Notes: a model not told the origin generated them from the letters alone. 34,472 bases of DNA from Flavobacteriales bacterium (GCA_947375085.1 CANCEQ010000009.1:1-34472), one strand, 5' to 3'; positions 21,204 through 31,898 are shown, numbered from the stretch's first letter. Numbers and translations are program-made.

Positions 21204-23255
21204 ATGAAGTTTGTGTATCCTGAGTTTCTTTGGGCCTTTGGTGTTTTGATAATACCAATTATCATTCATTTATTCAACTTTAGAAAGTATAAAACCCTTT
21301 ATTTTTCTAGTCTACGCTTCATTCAATTCGTTGATCAACAAACAAGATCCACTCAAAAATTAAAACATCTTTTAGTCTTAATTGCACGAATTTTAGCTTT
21401 TTCGTTTTTTGTAATTGCTTTTGCTCAACCGTATATTCCAGCAAGTAATTCAAATACAAAAGGAGGAAAACCGGTTATTTCAATTTACATTGATAATTCA
21501 TTTTCAATGGCGATGAAAGGTACTGAAGGTGAATTGATTTCAGAAGCTAGAGAAATGGCTCGAAAAATCATTAATAAAGCCAGCTTAGAAACGCGTTTCC
21601 TATTAGTAACTAATGAAATGAGCGGCATTGAGCAACATCTTATTACTAAAGTTGATGCGCTAGAACGTTTAGATAAAATCGAGTTAAATCCAATTACAAG
21701 AAATATTGCAGACGTTATTGAATGGCAAAAAAACACCATCAAACACGAACAAGAAACAAATCAAAAGATTGGCGTACAACAATTTATCATTTTGTCTGAC
21801 TTTCAAAAAAACACAACCGACTTCTCTAAATTGAAAGCAGATAATACATCATATTATTATCCTGTAAAATTAACACCACAAGATGCATCCAATGTTTTCA
21901 TTGATTCTGTTTGGTTCACTTCCCCTATTCAAAAAATTGGAGAAAATAATGAATTAAACATTCGCATTAAAAATAGTGGTAAAAATGATTTAACAAATCT
22001 TGAATTACATTTAGATATTTCTTCAACGAAACGAGATGTTTTTGAAGATGTGAAAGCAAACGATCAAACGACAACTACTGTCAATTATACAGAAGCAAAA
22101 GAAGGATTCAAAAAAGGGGTTGTCAGTATAAACGATAAACAATTTTTCTCGGACGATGAATATTATTTCAGTTATACTGTTGCTAAAAAATCAAACCTGC
22201 TTTTGATTAATGGTGAAAATGCGGTCAACAATATTTCACTTGTTTATCAACTTGATAATTTCTATCAAACGGAACAAATTGATCAAACAAGTTTTACGAC
22301 TGATTATTTAAGAAACAAAGATTTAGTCGTTTTAAACGGTGCTAAAGAAATCACTTCAGGACTTTCTGATGAATTAGTGGAATACGCTAAAAATGGAGGT
22401 TCAATTGCATTATTTCCTGGAGAGAATATTGAATTCAACGGGTGGAACACACTCCTTTCTGAACTAAATATGCCTCGATTAGGAAAAGAGATTGCGGAAG
22501 GTTTAAAAATCAAAACCATTAATTTCGATGATCGTTTTTTTGCATCTGTTTTCGAAAAGAAACCAGAAAATTTAAATCTTCCAAGTGTAGCCAAAGCCTA
22601 TAACTCAACTTCGAATTTTAAAACTCAAGCTGTTGGATTAATCAACTTTCAAAATGGAAAACCTTTGTATTTAAGATCAACTGGGACTTACAATGTGTTT
22701 TTATTTACAAGTTCTCTTTTACCTAGCTATGGCAGTTTTACTTCTAATGCCCTTTTCAGTACGTTACTTTTAAGGACAGCTGAATTGAGCAAACGAAAAA
22801 CGCCTATCTCATTGATTATTGGTGAAGAATCTAATTTTCCAGTTTATTCAAAATCAAAAAGTGAATCCCCTATTCGATTGAAAAACGATAAAATCGATTT
22901 TATTCCAAGCACTTCTCAAAAAGGAGAAGCGACATATATTTCTTTAAATGGAATGGAAGCAATCGAGAACTTAGTAGCAGGAACATATGACTTAATCGAT
23001 GATCAAAAAATCGGTATTGTTTCGTTAAATTACAACAGAACTGAATCGGACATCAACGCCTATACTCCATCTGAAATTACATCCCTTTTAGAAAATCAAG
23101 GGATTGAACATGTTAAACTTTCTGAAGTCAATGAAGGACAAAGTTTAACGCATATCGACATTGAAAAACCTTACGAATACTGGAGACTATTTTTAATTTT
23201 AGCTTTACTGTTTATTTTAACAGAAATAGCTTTATTGAAATTTTGGAAAAAATAA
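21204..23255 (+). CDS. BatA-domain / von Willebrand A membrane protein
   Basis: The 683-residue protein starts with the BatA N-terminal domain: MKFVYPEFLWAFGVLIIPII, HLFNFRKYKTLYFSSLRF, and a second helix ILAFSFFVIAFAQPY. A VWA-like domain follows with the metal-site motif DNSFSM (Asp97, Ser99, Ser101). The large middle region is a beta-rich periplasmic part with a FlhD-like glutamine-amidotransferase-type strand (LVVLNGAKEITSGLSDELVE, YAKNGGSIALFPG). A C-terminal helix (LFLILALLFILTEIALLKFW) closes the protein. Bacteroidota encode one such protein almost always, next to biosynthetic genes, as here with the dihydroorotase-like gene 25 bases downstream. The role is unknown; a membrane stress or assembly function is suspected. 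Confidence 0.92.
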   Translation: MKFVYPEFLWAFGVLIIPIIIHLFNFRKYKTLYFSSLRFIQFVDQQTRSTQKLKHLLVLIARILAFSFFVIAFAQPYIPASNSNTKGGKPVISIYIDNSFSMAMKGTEGELISEAREMARKIINKASLETRFLLVTNEMSGIEQHLITKVDALERLDKIELNPITRNIADVIEWQKNTIKHEQETNQKIGVQQFIILSDFQKNTTDFSKLKADNTSYYYPVKLTPQDASNVFIDSVWFTSPIQKIGENNELNIRIKNSGKNDLTNLELHLDISSTKRDVFEDVKANDQTTTTVNYTEAKEGFKKGVVSINDKQFFSDDEYYFSYTVAKKSNLLLINGENAVNNISLVYQLDNFYQTEQIDQTSFTTDYLRNKDLVVLNGAKEITSGLSDELVEYAKNGGSIALFPGENIEFNGWNTLLSELNMPRLGKEIAEGLKIKTINFDDRFFASVFEKKPENLNLPSVAKAYNSTSNFKTQAVGLINFQNGKPLYLRSTGTYNVFLFTSSLLPSYGSFTSNALFSTLLLRTAELSKRKTPISLIIGEESNFPVYSKSKSESPIRLKNDKIDFIPSTSQKGEATYISLNGMEAIENLVAGTYDLIDDQKIGIVSLNYNRTESDINAYTPSEITSLLENQGIEHVKLSEVNEGQSLTHIDIEKPYEYWRLFLILALLFILTEIALLKFWKK

Positions 23256-23280
23256 TTGAAAAGAATAATACACGATAAGA

Positions 23281-24546
23281 ATGAAAATATTAATCAAACA
23301 AGCTCAAATTTTAGACCCTCAATCTTCTTTTGATGGTAAAAAAATGGATATACTAATCGAAGATGGTATAATTTCTAAAATTGAAACTTCCATTTCTGTT
23401 GAAAGCGATAAAGTTATCGAAGGTGGAAATATCCATGTTTCACAGGGCTGGGTTGATTTAAAAGCAAATTTTTGTGATCCAGGAGAAGAACACAAAGAAA
23501 CAATTGAATCAGGTTTATTAGCAGCGTCTTACGGTGGTTATACACATGTTGCGATGCTTCCTAGTACGCATCCTGTTGTAGATGGGAAAACACAAGTTCA
23601 TTATGCTTTAAGAAAAGCTGAAAATGAAGTCACTACTCTGCATCCACTTGGTGCTATCACAGAAAAAATGGAAGGTAAAAACCTTTCTGAAATGTACGAT
23701 ATGTATCAATCAGGTGTTCGTTTATTTACGGATGATTTAGAACCAGTGAACTCAGGAATTATGTACCGAGCTTTATTGTACGCTAAAAATTTCGGAGGTA
23801 AAATCATTGCTTTTTCAAGAGATGCTTCAATGGCTGGTGCCGGAATGGTAAACGAAGGTGAAGCTTCAACTAAAACAGGTTTAAAAGCCGATCCAACAAT
23901 TGCTGAAATTATTCAAACCGAAAGAAATATTCGCCTTTTAGAATATACAGAGGGATCACTTCATTTGACTGGTGTTTCTTGTGCTGAAAGTGTAAGCTTA
24001 ATTCGTGAAGCAAAGAAAAAAGGATTGAAAGTTACAGCTGATACACACGCTTCTCATTTAGTATTTAATGAAACGGCAGTTTTAGGATTTGACTCTAATT
24101 TCAAATTGATGCCGCCTTTGAGAAGAGAATCGGATAGAATCGCTCTTTGGGAAGGTTTAAAAGATGGAACGATTGACACGATTGTTTCTGATCACCGTCC
24201 ACACGATAAAGAAGAAAAAGATGTTGAATTTGATAATGCTTCATTTGGTAACATTGCACTTCAATCTGTTTTCGGATCACTCAATCTTTCAAAAGAAGCT
24301 GATTTAAAAGCGATTGTGAATGCAATTTCAATCAATGCAAGAAATATTTTAGAAATTAACACACAACCGATTGAAGTAGGTACTAAAGCAGATATTACGG
24401 TATTTGATCCTACTCAAAAATGGATATTCGAAAAAGAAAACGTAATTTCTGCTACATACAATTCACCTTTTATTAACCAGGAATTAATTGGCGAAGTAAA
24501 AGCTGTAATCAATAACGGAAATTTCGCAATTAAAGAAGAAGCTTAA
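23281..24546 (+). CDS. Dihydroorotase-like amidohydrolase lacking the HxH metal motif (PyrC'-type)
   Basis: The 421-residue protein aligns along its length with class I dihydroorotases: [40 protein letters not shown] then [61 protein letters not shown] and the catalytic-loop [18 protein letters not shown]. Active enzymes have D-x-HxH-x-R in the first strand; here the sequence is DLKANF, so both histidines are lost. The downstream acidic SDHRPH segment is kept. The enzyme closes carbamoyl aspartate to dihydroorotate, so this copy may be inactive and act as a subunit or scaffold, as in the PyrC' proteins of some bacteria. It overlaps nothing and lies two bases before the next gene. Confidence 0.88.
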   Translation: MKILIKQAQILDPQSSFDGKKMDILIEDGIISKIETSISVESDKVIEGGNIHVSQGWVDLKANFCDPGEEHKETIESGLLAASYGGYTHVAMLPSTHPVVDGKTQVHYALRKAENEVTTLHPLGAITEKMEGKNLSEMYDMYQSGVRLFTDDLEPVNSGIMYRALLYAKNFGGKIIAFSRDASMAGAGMVNEGEASTKTGLKADPTIAEIIQTERNIRLLEYTEGSLHLTGVSCAESVSLIREAKKKGLKVTADTHASHLVFNETAVLGFDSNFKLMPPLRRESDRIALWEGLKDGTIDTIVSDHRPHDKEEKDVEFDNASFGNIALQSVFGSLNLSKEADLKAIVNAISINARNILEINTQPIEVGTKADITVFDPTQKWIFEKENVISATYNSPFINQELIGEVKAVINNGNFAIKEEA

Positions 24547-24548
24547 AA

Positions 24549-25109
24549 ATGGCTAGAAAGAGATCATTTATTAAACAATTTTGGGAGGATAAACAAATGG
24601 TTGGTTCTGTTCGTCCAAGTTCTCGTTTTCTTGCGAAGAAAATGTTGAATCATATCGATTTTAATACGGATAAAATAATTGTTGAACTTGGTCCCGGAAC
24701 TGGAGTCTTTACTGAAAAAATTATTGAAAAAATGGGCGAAGATTCAAAACTTTTGGTGTTTGAATTGAACAAAACATTTATTCGAAATTTAAGAAAAACA
24801 ATTAAAGATGACCGTGTTATTTTAATCAACGATAGTGCTGAAAAAATTGAAGAATATTTGATTAAACACAGTCTTTACAAGGCAGATGTGATTATTTCTT
24901 CTTTACCGCTTTCAAATTTCCCTCAAGAACTAAAAGAAACCATCGTACAGAATTCACATAAAGCTTTAAAAACATTTGGGAAATACATTCAATTTCAATA
25001 TTCCCGTTCCAATAAAGAATTTTTCAGATCCATATTTGATAAAGTTTCTATTGGATACACCGTATTGAACTTCCCTCCTGCTTTTGTGTTCAATTGCGAA
25101 AAACATTAA
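24549..25109 (+). CDS. SAM-dependent methyltransferase (PmtA / rRNA adenine dimethylase-like)
   Basis: The 186-residue protein has FIKQFWEDKQMVGSVRPSSR and FLAKKMLNHIDF, then motif I IIVELGPGTGVFTEKIIEKM, the acidic residue after strand 2 in LLVFELNKTFIRNL, and DVIISSLPLSNFPQEL in the catalytic-loop position. This combination (GSVxPSSRFLAK, ELGPGTGVFT, SSLPLSNF) is typical of the phospholipid N-methyltransferase (PmtA) group, which is related to rRNA adenine methylases. The likely substrate is a phospholipid headgroup, but that is inferred from family only. Two bases separate it from the dihydroorotase-like gene, so they share a transcript. Confidence 0.88.
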   Translation: MARKRSFIKQFWEDKQMVGSVRPSSRFLAKKMLNHIDFNTDKIIVELGPGTGVFTEKIIEKMGEDSKLLVFELNKTFIRNLRKTIKDDRVILINDSAEKIEEYLIKHSLYKADVIISSLPLSNFPQELKETIVQNSHKALKTFGKYIQFQYSRSNKEFFRSIFDKVSIGYTVLNFPPAFVFNCEKH

Positions 25110-25144
25110 CTATCATTTCAAACACATTTTAAAACTCTGACATC

Positions 25145-25639
25145 ATGCAAATAATTCTTAGTCAGCTTGAAATTGACCAAAAAATAACACGATTAGCGCA
25201 TCAGATAATCGAAAACACTTTTGAAAACGACACTTTGTTTATTGGAGGAATAAGTGGAAATGGAATTCAGTTAGCTGAAAAAATAAAACAAATCATTTCA
25301 GAGCACTCTAATCAAACGATTCACGTTTTTGAAATGGTGGTTGATAAAAAAGAACCTTGGGCTCATCCGATTGAACTTTCGATTGAACAATCAACGATGA
25401 AAAATGGGTATATTTTATTGGTTGACGATGTAATTAATTCAGGTAAAACAATGCAATATGCGTTGGTTAAATTACTTGAACAAGCAACTAAAGCGATTAA
25501 AACGGTAGCACTTGTTGACCGTCAACACAGAAGATATCCAATCAAAGCTGATTTCGTTGGAATTAGTTTATCTACTACTTTAAAAGAGCGAGTTGAAGTG
25601 ACACTTTCAGCTGAAAACTCTCACGCATATTTAAAATAA
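25145..25639 (+). CDS. PyrR-like phosphoribosyltransferase
   Basis: The 164-residue protein has the type I PRTase PRPP-binding motif ILLVDDVINSGKT in the second half (13 residues: four hydrophobic, two acidic, the small-residue loop). Its start IILSQLEIDQKITRLAHQII and FIGGISGNGIQLAEKIKQII fit the PyrR/hypoxanthine PRTase fold. The hood region (HVFEMVVDKKEPWAHPIEL) is atypical for a nucleobase PRTase, so a regulatory or unusual-substrate role is possible. The end VDRQHRRYPIKADFVGISLS then TTLKERVEV is PyrR-like (VDR.HRxLPIxADFVG.). The position next to a dihydroorotase-like gene hints at pyrimidine metabolism. It lies eight bases before murQ. Confidence 0.86.
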   Translation: MQIILSQLEIDQKITRLAHQIIENTFENDTLFIGGISGNGIQLAEKIKQIISEHSNQTIHVFEMVVDKKEPWAHPIELSIEQSTMKNGYILLVDDVINSGKTMQYALVKLLEQATKAIKTVALVDRQHRRYPIKADFVGISLSTTLKERVEVTLSAENSHAYLK

Positions 25640-25647
25640 TCTTCACA

Positions 25648-26454
25648 ATGAAAAAAATTACTGAATCGTCTTCGAATTACCAATCGTTAGATACAATGTC
25701 AACATTTGACTTGTTATCTAATATGAACAAGGAAGATAAATCTGTTCCATTAGCTATTGAAAAAGAGATTCCAGCTATCGAAGCTTTCATTAAAGTTTGT
25801 TTTTTAAGAATGAAGCAAGGCGGACGTTTATTCTACATTGGTGCAGGTACAAGTGGACGATTAGGTATTGTTGATGCAAGCGAATGTCCACCGACATTTG
25901 GTGTAGCTCACGGTGTTGTAGTTGGAATTATTGCAGGTGGTGATACTGCGATTCGTAAAGCAGTCGAATTTGCTGAAGATGATATGAATCAAGGTTGGAA
26001 AGATTTATTAGAGTATAACATCAACGCAACAGATACAGTTGTAGGAATTGCAGCTTCTGGTAGTACGCCGTATGTTTTAGGAGCTTTAAAAATTGCCAAA
26101 GAAAATGGGGTTTTAACTGCTGGTATTTCTTGTAATCCAGGAAGTCCGCTTTCTAAATTAGCTGATTTCCCAATCACCCCAGAAGTAGGTCCTGAATTTG
26201 TTACTGGAAGTACTCGAATGAAATCAGGAACGGCTCAAAAGTTGGTTTTAAATATGATTTCAACTTCTTTGATGATCAAATTAGGTCACGTTAAAGGAAA
26301 TCGAATGGTTGATATGCAATTAAGTAATAACAAGTTAATCGATAGAGGCGTTAAAATGATTTTGGAAGAAGTGAATATCAGTTACGAAGAAGCTGAGGCC
26401 TTATTGAAAATTCATGGTTCTGTTCGAAATGTTGTGAATGAATTGAAGAAATAA
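25648..26454 (+). CDS. murQ: N-acetylmuramic acid 6-phosphate etherase
   Basis: The 268-residue protein carries the MurQ signature GAGTSGRLGIVDASECPPTF, a SIS-domain sugar phosphate site, with GDTAIRKAVEFAEDDMNQGW, VVGIAASGSTPYVLGALKIA and TGSTRMKSGTAQKLVLNMIS. The C-terminal small helical domain is SYEEAEALLKIHGSVRNVVN. MurQ cleaves the D-lactyl ether of MurNAc-6-P to give GlcNAc-6-P and D-lactate in recycling of cell-wall sugars. The length is slightly short for the family but no motif is missing. It is the last gene of the run from 21204 and is followed by a strong terminator. Confidence 0.95.
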   Translation: MKKITESSSNYQSLDTMSTFDLLSNMNKEDKSVPLAIEKEIPAIEAFIKVCFLRMKQGGRLFYIGAGTSGRLGIVDASECPPTFGVAHGVVVGIIAGGDTAIRKAVEFAEDDMNQGWKDLLEYNINATDTVVGIAASGSTPYVLGALKIAKENGVLTAGISCNPGSPLSKLADFPITPEVGPEFVTGSTRMKSGTAQKLVLNMISTSLMIKLGHVKGNRMVDMQLSNNKLIDRGVKMILEEVNISYEEAEALLKIHGSVRNVVNELKK

Positions 26455-26473
26455 TTTTCAAAATATAATCTTT

Positions 26474-26514
26474 AAAAAAAGCATCAAAAGTGAAATTTTG
26501 ATGCTTTTTTTTTT
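26474..26514. terminator. Bidirectional terminator after murQ
   Basis: The perfect stem GCATCAAAA/TTTTGATGC (26481-26489 with 26496-26504) is flanked by seven A on the left and ten T on the right. It can end murQ transcription and also the minus-strand M61 transcript. Confidence 0.88.
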
Positions 26515-26537
26515 GTGAGACTAACTAATTAAGTATG

Positions 26538-26832
26538 TCGCCCTTTCAGGGCTGAGAATTGTTTTGGTAATTTGCGATGGGCTTCACCCATCGTTGATAT
26601 ATTTATCCCTTTCAGGGATTTTGTTGTACAGTTCTAAATTAAAATCTAATTCTGCTACAATCATTTGAATAATCCTTTCTGCATTTAAAACAGTTGATAT
26701 ACTTACACCTTTTAGGAATTTAGTATTACATTTAAAACTTAGATTTATATCATAGCCCTGAAAGGGCTTTATCTCCAAACATAGGGCAAAGCCCTATGAA
26801 AAAGACGTCTACTACAATAGCCCTGAAAGGGT
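26538..26832. repeat. REP/BIME-like element: two inverted palindromic modules
   Basis: Four palindromes of the type CCCTTTCAGGG occur: GCCCTTTCAGGGC (26540-26552), ATCCCTTTCAGGGAT (26605-26619), AGCCCTGAAAGGGCT (26754-26768) and GCCCTGAAAGGG (26820-26831). A second palindrome sits between each pair: CGATGGG..CCCATCG (26575-26593) and CATAGGGC..GCCCTATG (26780-26798). The right module is the reverse complement of the left in layout. The 134-base centre contains a minus-strand frame without features I trust (64 codons, 26584-26778, formed partly by the palindromes). It resembles REP sequences linked to RAYT transposases, but no such gene lies here. Confidence 0.75.
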
Positions 26833-26870
26833 GATATATTTAAGTTACTTTGAGTTACTTAGTTCCCCTT

Positions 26871-28580
26871 TTACTTCCTCCAAGCATCAAATGCTTTGAT
26901 TTGTGGAGTATTCATTTTCGGTAACGGTTTCACTTCGTATTCCATGTAGAAATTTCGATCTACTTCTGGTAATGTCATTTGAATGATTCTACCTGCTCTT
27001 AAAACGGTGATGTGTTTTAAATCGTTATCGAAATATTTCAACCATTTATCCAGTTCACCTAAACAAGCATATCCGTTAACAGCTATGATTTCATCTTCCA
27101 ACATCAAACCTCCTAAATTGGCTGGACTTCCTGGATAAATTACTTTAATGATGAAGTTTTGACCTTGTGGAATTGTTTTAAAACCTAATCTACCATGTGA
27201 ATAAAATTGAGAAGGTTTGTGATGTAATTCTAAACCGATAAAGTCAAAAGCATCCGTTAATATTGATTCATAGGGACGATTACCGTGAACAAAATCTTCG
27301 AAAAATGCATCAAATGAAATTCCTGAAACTTTTTCTAAAACAAATTTATAATCTGCTTCTGAAACCCCTTTTCCTTTTAAGTAGTAATCAAAATACAAAC
27401 GCTGCATAACAGTGTCCAAACCGAATTTACTTTCTGTTGCCTCTAAAATCATTACATCCGTTACAAAAGCCAATAAACAACCTTCCGTATATATAGAAAC
27501 TTTACGAGCTGGAGCACCTGGCACATATCCATCCAACCACGTATCAAATGAAGATTCAGCTACAGAATAATTGAATCGTCCATGATTATCGAAATGTTTT
27601 TGCAACTGCTTGTTCATTTCCAATAAATATTGATCTAATGAAAAAACACCGCTTTTATAAAGCATCAAGTCACCCATGTAGGTTGTTACACCTTCACAGA
27701 TATACCCTAATTCTGAATAATTTTCTTTCGTGAAATCGTATGGGTACATATCTGCAGGACGAATCGATTTTACATTCCACGTATGGTATAATTCATGAGA
27801 AGAAACCCCTAATAGTTCCTTATACAGTGAAGCAAACACCTCATAACTTGGACCTAAAGTAATTACCGTAGAACGTTGGTGCTCAACTCCGTGATATGCT
27901 TTATAAGGTAAAATATGAATTAGAAAATGATATTCTGGAACGGGAAATTCTAAAAACTTCTCTAATTGTTTCGCTGTAAATGCTTTAAAATCTTTCACTA
28001 AGCGATTCCAATCCGGTTTCACTTCACCATTTAACCACAAATGAAAAATGGTTCCGTTCACTTCGTACTGATTGTATTGTAATGAATTTGAACAAATAAA
28101 AGGCGAATCTGCTAATTCTTCAAAATTAGTTGCTGATAAAATTGTTCCTTCTTGTTTCATAGAACCTGCTATTTTCCAATCAGTTGGAATAGCTAATTCT
28201 AATTCAACCGGTTCTTCTTTTGTTTCTTCCGTAAAAACACAACAATTCACAGGATTAACATACAGTTGTTCTGCGTTTAAAAATGTTGAACCTGCATTTA
28301 ATTCCGCAGCGAAATAAGAATATTCTACTCGGATTTCTGATTTCCCTTCAGTATCTACTTCCCAAGCATCCTTTACTAATTTCTTAAAAGAAACAGCTTT
28401 GTTATTCTGATCGAAGATTCTAAATCCTTTTACATTTTTAGCAAAATTACCTAATTCATATCTTCCTGGTCTCCAACTTGGTAATTGAACCGTTGTTGTT
28501 TTAGAATTTACAGAAAATGTTGCTTTAATTGAAATGTATTGTTGTGAAGGATTTTCACTTGAAAAAGAATATTTTACCAT
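26871..28580 (-). CDS. M61 family metallopeptidase with PDZ domain
   Basis: The ATG at 28580 is chosen over a TTG eight codons upstream, because MVKYSFSSENPSQQYISIKA is the natural M61 start. No signal peptide is seen. The N-terminal beta-sandwich has the family stretch LPSWRPGRYELGNFAKNVKG. The zinc site is HELYH in SSHELYHTWNVKSIRPADMY, with the third ligand expected in YICEGVTTYMGDLML (Glu). VEHQRSTVITLG and DTWLDGYVPGAPARKVSIYT are further M61 marks. A PDZ domain near residues 480-540 (RLGFKTIPQGQNFIIKVIYP then GSPANLGGLMLEDEIIAVNG) closes it. Related enzymes are glycyl aminopeptidases. Its location, without a visible signal sequence, is uncertain. Confidence 0.93.
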   Translation of the reverse strand: MVKYSFSSENPSQQYISIKATFSVNSKTTTVQLPSWRPGRYELGNFAKNVKGFRIFDQNNKAVSFKKLVKDAWEVDTEGKSEIRVEYSYFAAELNAGSTFLNAEQLYVNPVNCCVFTEETKEEPVELELAIPTDWKIAGSMKQEGTILSATNFEELADSPFICSNSLQYNQYEVNGTIFHLWLNGEVKPDWNRLVKDFKAFTAKQLEKFLEFPVPEYHFLIHILPYKAYHGVEHQRSTVITLGPSYEVFASLYKELLGVSSHELYHTWNVKSIRPADMYPYDFTKENYSELGYICEGVTTYMGDLMLYKSGVFSLDQYLLEMNKQLQKHFDNHGRFNYSVAESSFDTWLDGYVPGAPARKVSIYTEGCLLAFVTDVMILEATESKFGLDTVMQRLYFDYYLKGKGVSEADYKFVLEKVSGISFDAFFEDFVHGNRPYESILTDAFDFIGLELHHKPSQFYSHGRLGFKTIPQGQNFIIKVIYPGSPANLGGLMLEDEIIAVNGYACLGELDKWLKYFDNDLKHITVLRAGRIIQMTLPEVDRNFYMEYEVKPLPKMNTPQIKAFDAWRK

Positions 28581-28601
28581 TTTTTTGAATATTTTGAATC
28601 T

Positions 28602-28609
28602 CAAAGATA
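28602..28609 (-). promoter_or_regulatory. -7 promoter element TATCTTTG for the M61 peptidase
   Basis: On the minus strand this TAnnTTTG match ends 21 bases before the ATG at 28580. The -33 half is not clear. Confidence 0.5.
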
Positions 28610-28636
28610 TATGATAAAATTGCTGGTAATTCTAGA

Positions 28637-28822
28637 TTGAGAAAGATTTACTCAACTTGCGATGTTTATAACATTGAATTTTTAACACAAAAGATCTGCA
28701 AAGCAGATTTCACAGAAGGAAGCATCAAAAGATTCACAAAAGAAGAAAGCACATTAGTTGGAAGCTATAATTATATTTTAAAGAAGTTAACCGCTTCTCA
28801 GTTTAAAAGAAAAATGAAGTAA
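28637..28822 (+). CDS. Possible 61-residue protein (uncertain)
   Basis: A frame from TTG at 28637 to TAA after codon 61 ends KKLTASQFKRKMK and is lysine-rich, without signal peptide or membrane segment. There is no ATG, no promoter match on the plus strand, and the frame runs through a hairpin (28694-28708) and the left arm of the inverted repeat at 28718. Its amino-acid make-up is protein-like, but the support is weak and the sequence may simply be a structured non-coding region. Confidence 0.25.
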   Translation: MRKIYSTCDVYNIEFLTQKICKADFTEGSIKRFTKEESTLVGSYNYILKKLTASQFKRKMK

Positions 28823-28872
28823 TGTACCCAGTAAATTTACTTTATGTTCTTTTGATGCTTCCTTTTTTTTTT
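28718..28872 (+). repeat. Long-range inverted repeat ending in a T tract
   Basis: GGAAGCATCAAAAGA (28718-28732) is matched perfectly by TCTTTTGATGCTTCC (28848-28862), followed by ten T. The 115-base interior includes the palindrome AGTAAATTTACT (28830-28841). A hairpin ATCTGC/GCAGAT (28694-28708) precedes the left arm. The right end behaves like a terminator in which the hairpin's loop has been expanded. Confidence 0.6.
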
Positions 28873-28900
28873 CTTTTGTGTTAAAAAAAAACACAGTAAC

Positions 28901-29773
28901 TCAATTATCAATCAAACAAATAATATTGTCGTGTTCTGGAAGTTCGTTTCTGGAATTGATTTTTACTAATGGAGAAACTCTTTCTTTTGTTCCTCTCAAT
29001 TTGTAAAAAGAATATAGATTAAAGCTTTCGATGTAATCCATCAACTCACTGATTTCGTATTTATTATCGCGGTGAGACGAAAGTTCAATTATTAAAATTG
29101 GCTGAAATTTTTGAATTGTGTTTTTAGCACCTTTAAGGACTTCTAATTCAAATCCTTCTACATCAATTTTTATGATTTTGGGAATTAAAGCTGAATCTAG
29201 ACACTCATCTAAAGTTTTTACTTCAATAGGAAAAGAAACCGAATTTTCTTCAATGATAACCAAAGATGCTCCTCCTCTATTTACTTGCCAATTATCATAA
29301 ATAACTGTTTGTGCATTTTCTGAGCCCAAGGCATAAATACAACTTTCAACATTGGTAATTGAATTCAGATTTAAATTGAATTCTAAAATCTTAGCTGTTT
29401 CAGGGTGCGCTTCAAAAGCAACTACTTTTCCCTTTTGTCCAACTTGTTTTGCTGCAAAAATGGTCATTAAACCAATGTTTGCACCTACATCTATGAAACA
29501 ATCTCCCTTTTTAAGGTGCTTTTCTAGAAGTGATAATATCCCTTTTTCGTACGTTCCTTTTTCAAACAAACAGCGTTCTACTCCATTATCTATACTTGGA
29601 TTTATCTTTAAATCAAAACCATGAATCGTTTGAAGAATATGCTCTCCAACCGATTCTGGTTTTGGTAATATTATTTGAGGTAATACAACTGATAATTTTC
29701 GAATTCCTTTAATATCCTTGTCACGCAAGAAGCTAATCAAACGATGAGCAATTGGATATTTTCTGAATTTCAA
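28901..29773 (-). CDS. FkbM family methyltransferase
   Basis: The 290-residue protein has the FkbM domain: KGDCFIDVGANIGLMTIFAA (motif I, DVGANIG), KVVAFEAHPETAKILEFNL (acidic end of strand 2), ALGSENAQTVIYDN, VKTLDECL and KIIKIDVEGFELEVLKGAKN, the characteristic DVEGxExxVLxGA. Such enzymes O-methylate sugars, polyketides or lipids with SAM. The start is a TTG at 29773 because no ATG lies in frame nearby, so the true start is uncertain. It lies 11 bases after the ABC-F stop and is co-transcribed with it. There is no signal peptide. Confidence 0.9.
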   Translation of the reverse strand: MKFRKYPIAHRLISFLRDKDIKGIRKLSVVLPQIILPKPESVGEHILQTIHGFDLKINPSIDNGVERCLFEKGTYEKGILSLLEKHLKKGDCFIDVGANIGLMTIFAAKQVGQKGKVVAFEAHPETAKILEFNLNLNSITNVESCIYALGSENAQTVIYDNWQVNRGGASLVIIEENSVSFPIEVKTLDECLDSALIPKIIKIDVEGFELEVLKGAKNTIQKFQPILIIELSSHRDNKYEISELMDYIESFNLYSFYKLRGTKERVSPLVKINSRNELPEHDNIICLIDN

Positions 29774-29784
29774 AACAATAGTCG

Positions 29785-31467
<1,683 letters not shown>

Positions 31468-31526
31468 TTAAAGAGTTTTGATTATTATGTAACTAAAAAA
31501 GAAGAAAAAGATTTACATAATAAAAT

Positions 31527-31898
31527 CTAATTGTTTTTAGCTCCTTCATCAACCCAAATCTTCAATACTTTAAAATCACAAGAGTCTAACTTTGAATTCG
31601 TTGGCATTTGTTGATAATTTTGATCTCCGTTCAAACAACCTATAAATTGTCCACTCAAAACAAAAGGTTGTAAATGATCATAGGTATCTAATTTTATTCC
31701 TGTTGACGCATCGTGACAAGCGATACAATTCGAATTAATAATTGGTACTACCGTTTTAGAATACGAAATCGATGATATTAAATCACAAGTTGAACTTGAA
31801 TCAGATATTACAGGTTTTGGTTCCACCTTCTTCTTTGTGCAAGCTACAAATAAAATAAAGGTTAAAATAAATGGAACTAATCTTAGCTTACTCTTCAT
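31527..31898 (-). CDS. Cytochrome c-like lipoprotein (CxxCH)
   Basis: The ATG at 31898 gives MKSKLRLVPFILTFILFVAC, a lipoprotein signal with cysteine at residue 20; a TTG four codons upstream is not needed. The mature part has one c-type heme motif, CIACH in VVPIINSNCIACHDASTGIK, and a probable axial methionine in YQQMPTNSK. The helix FKVLKIWVDEGAKNN closes a small cytochrome-like domain. It should sit at the outer leaf of an envelope membrane and carry one heme; the partner is unknown. The start overlaps the last 11 bases of the upstream serine hydrolase gene, so the two are co-translated. Confidence 0.85.
   Translation of the reverse strand: MKSKLRLVPFILTFILFVACTKKKVEPKPVISDSSSTCDLISSISYSKTVVPIINSNCIACHDASTGIKLDTYDHLQPFVLSGQFIGCLNGDQNYQQMPTNSKLDSCDFKVLKIWVDEGAKNN

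Noticed and set aside
26584..26778. A 64-codon minus-strand frame inside the REP-like element
   Set aside because: Its two ends are made by the palindromes, there is no promoter, and the sequence fits no family; it is more likely a chance frame.
26540..26831. CRISPR array from four copies of CCCTTTCAGGG
   Set aside because: The spacing is irregular, copies are in both orientations, and there are no equal spacers or cas genes.
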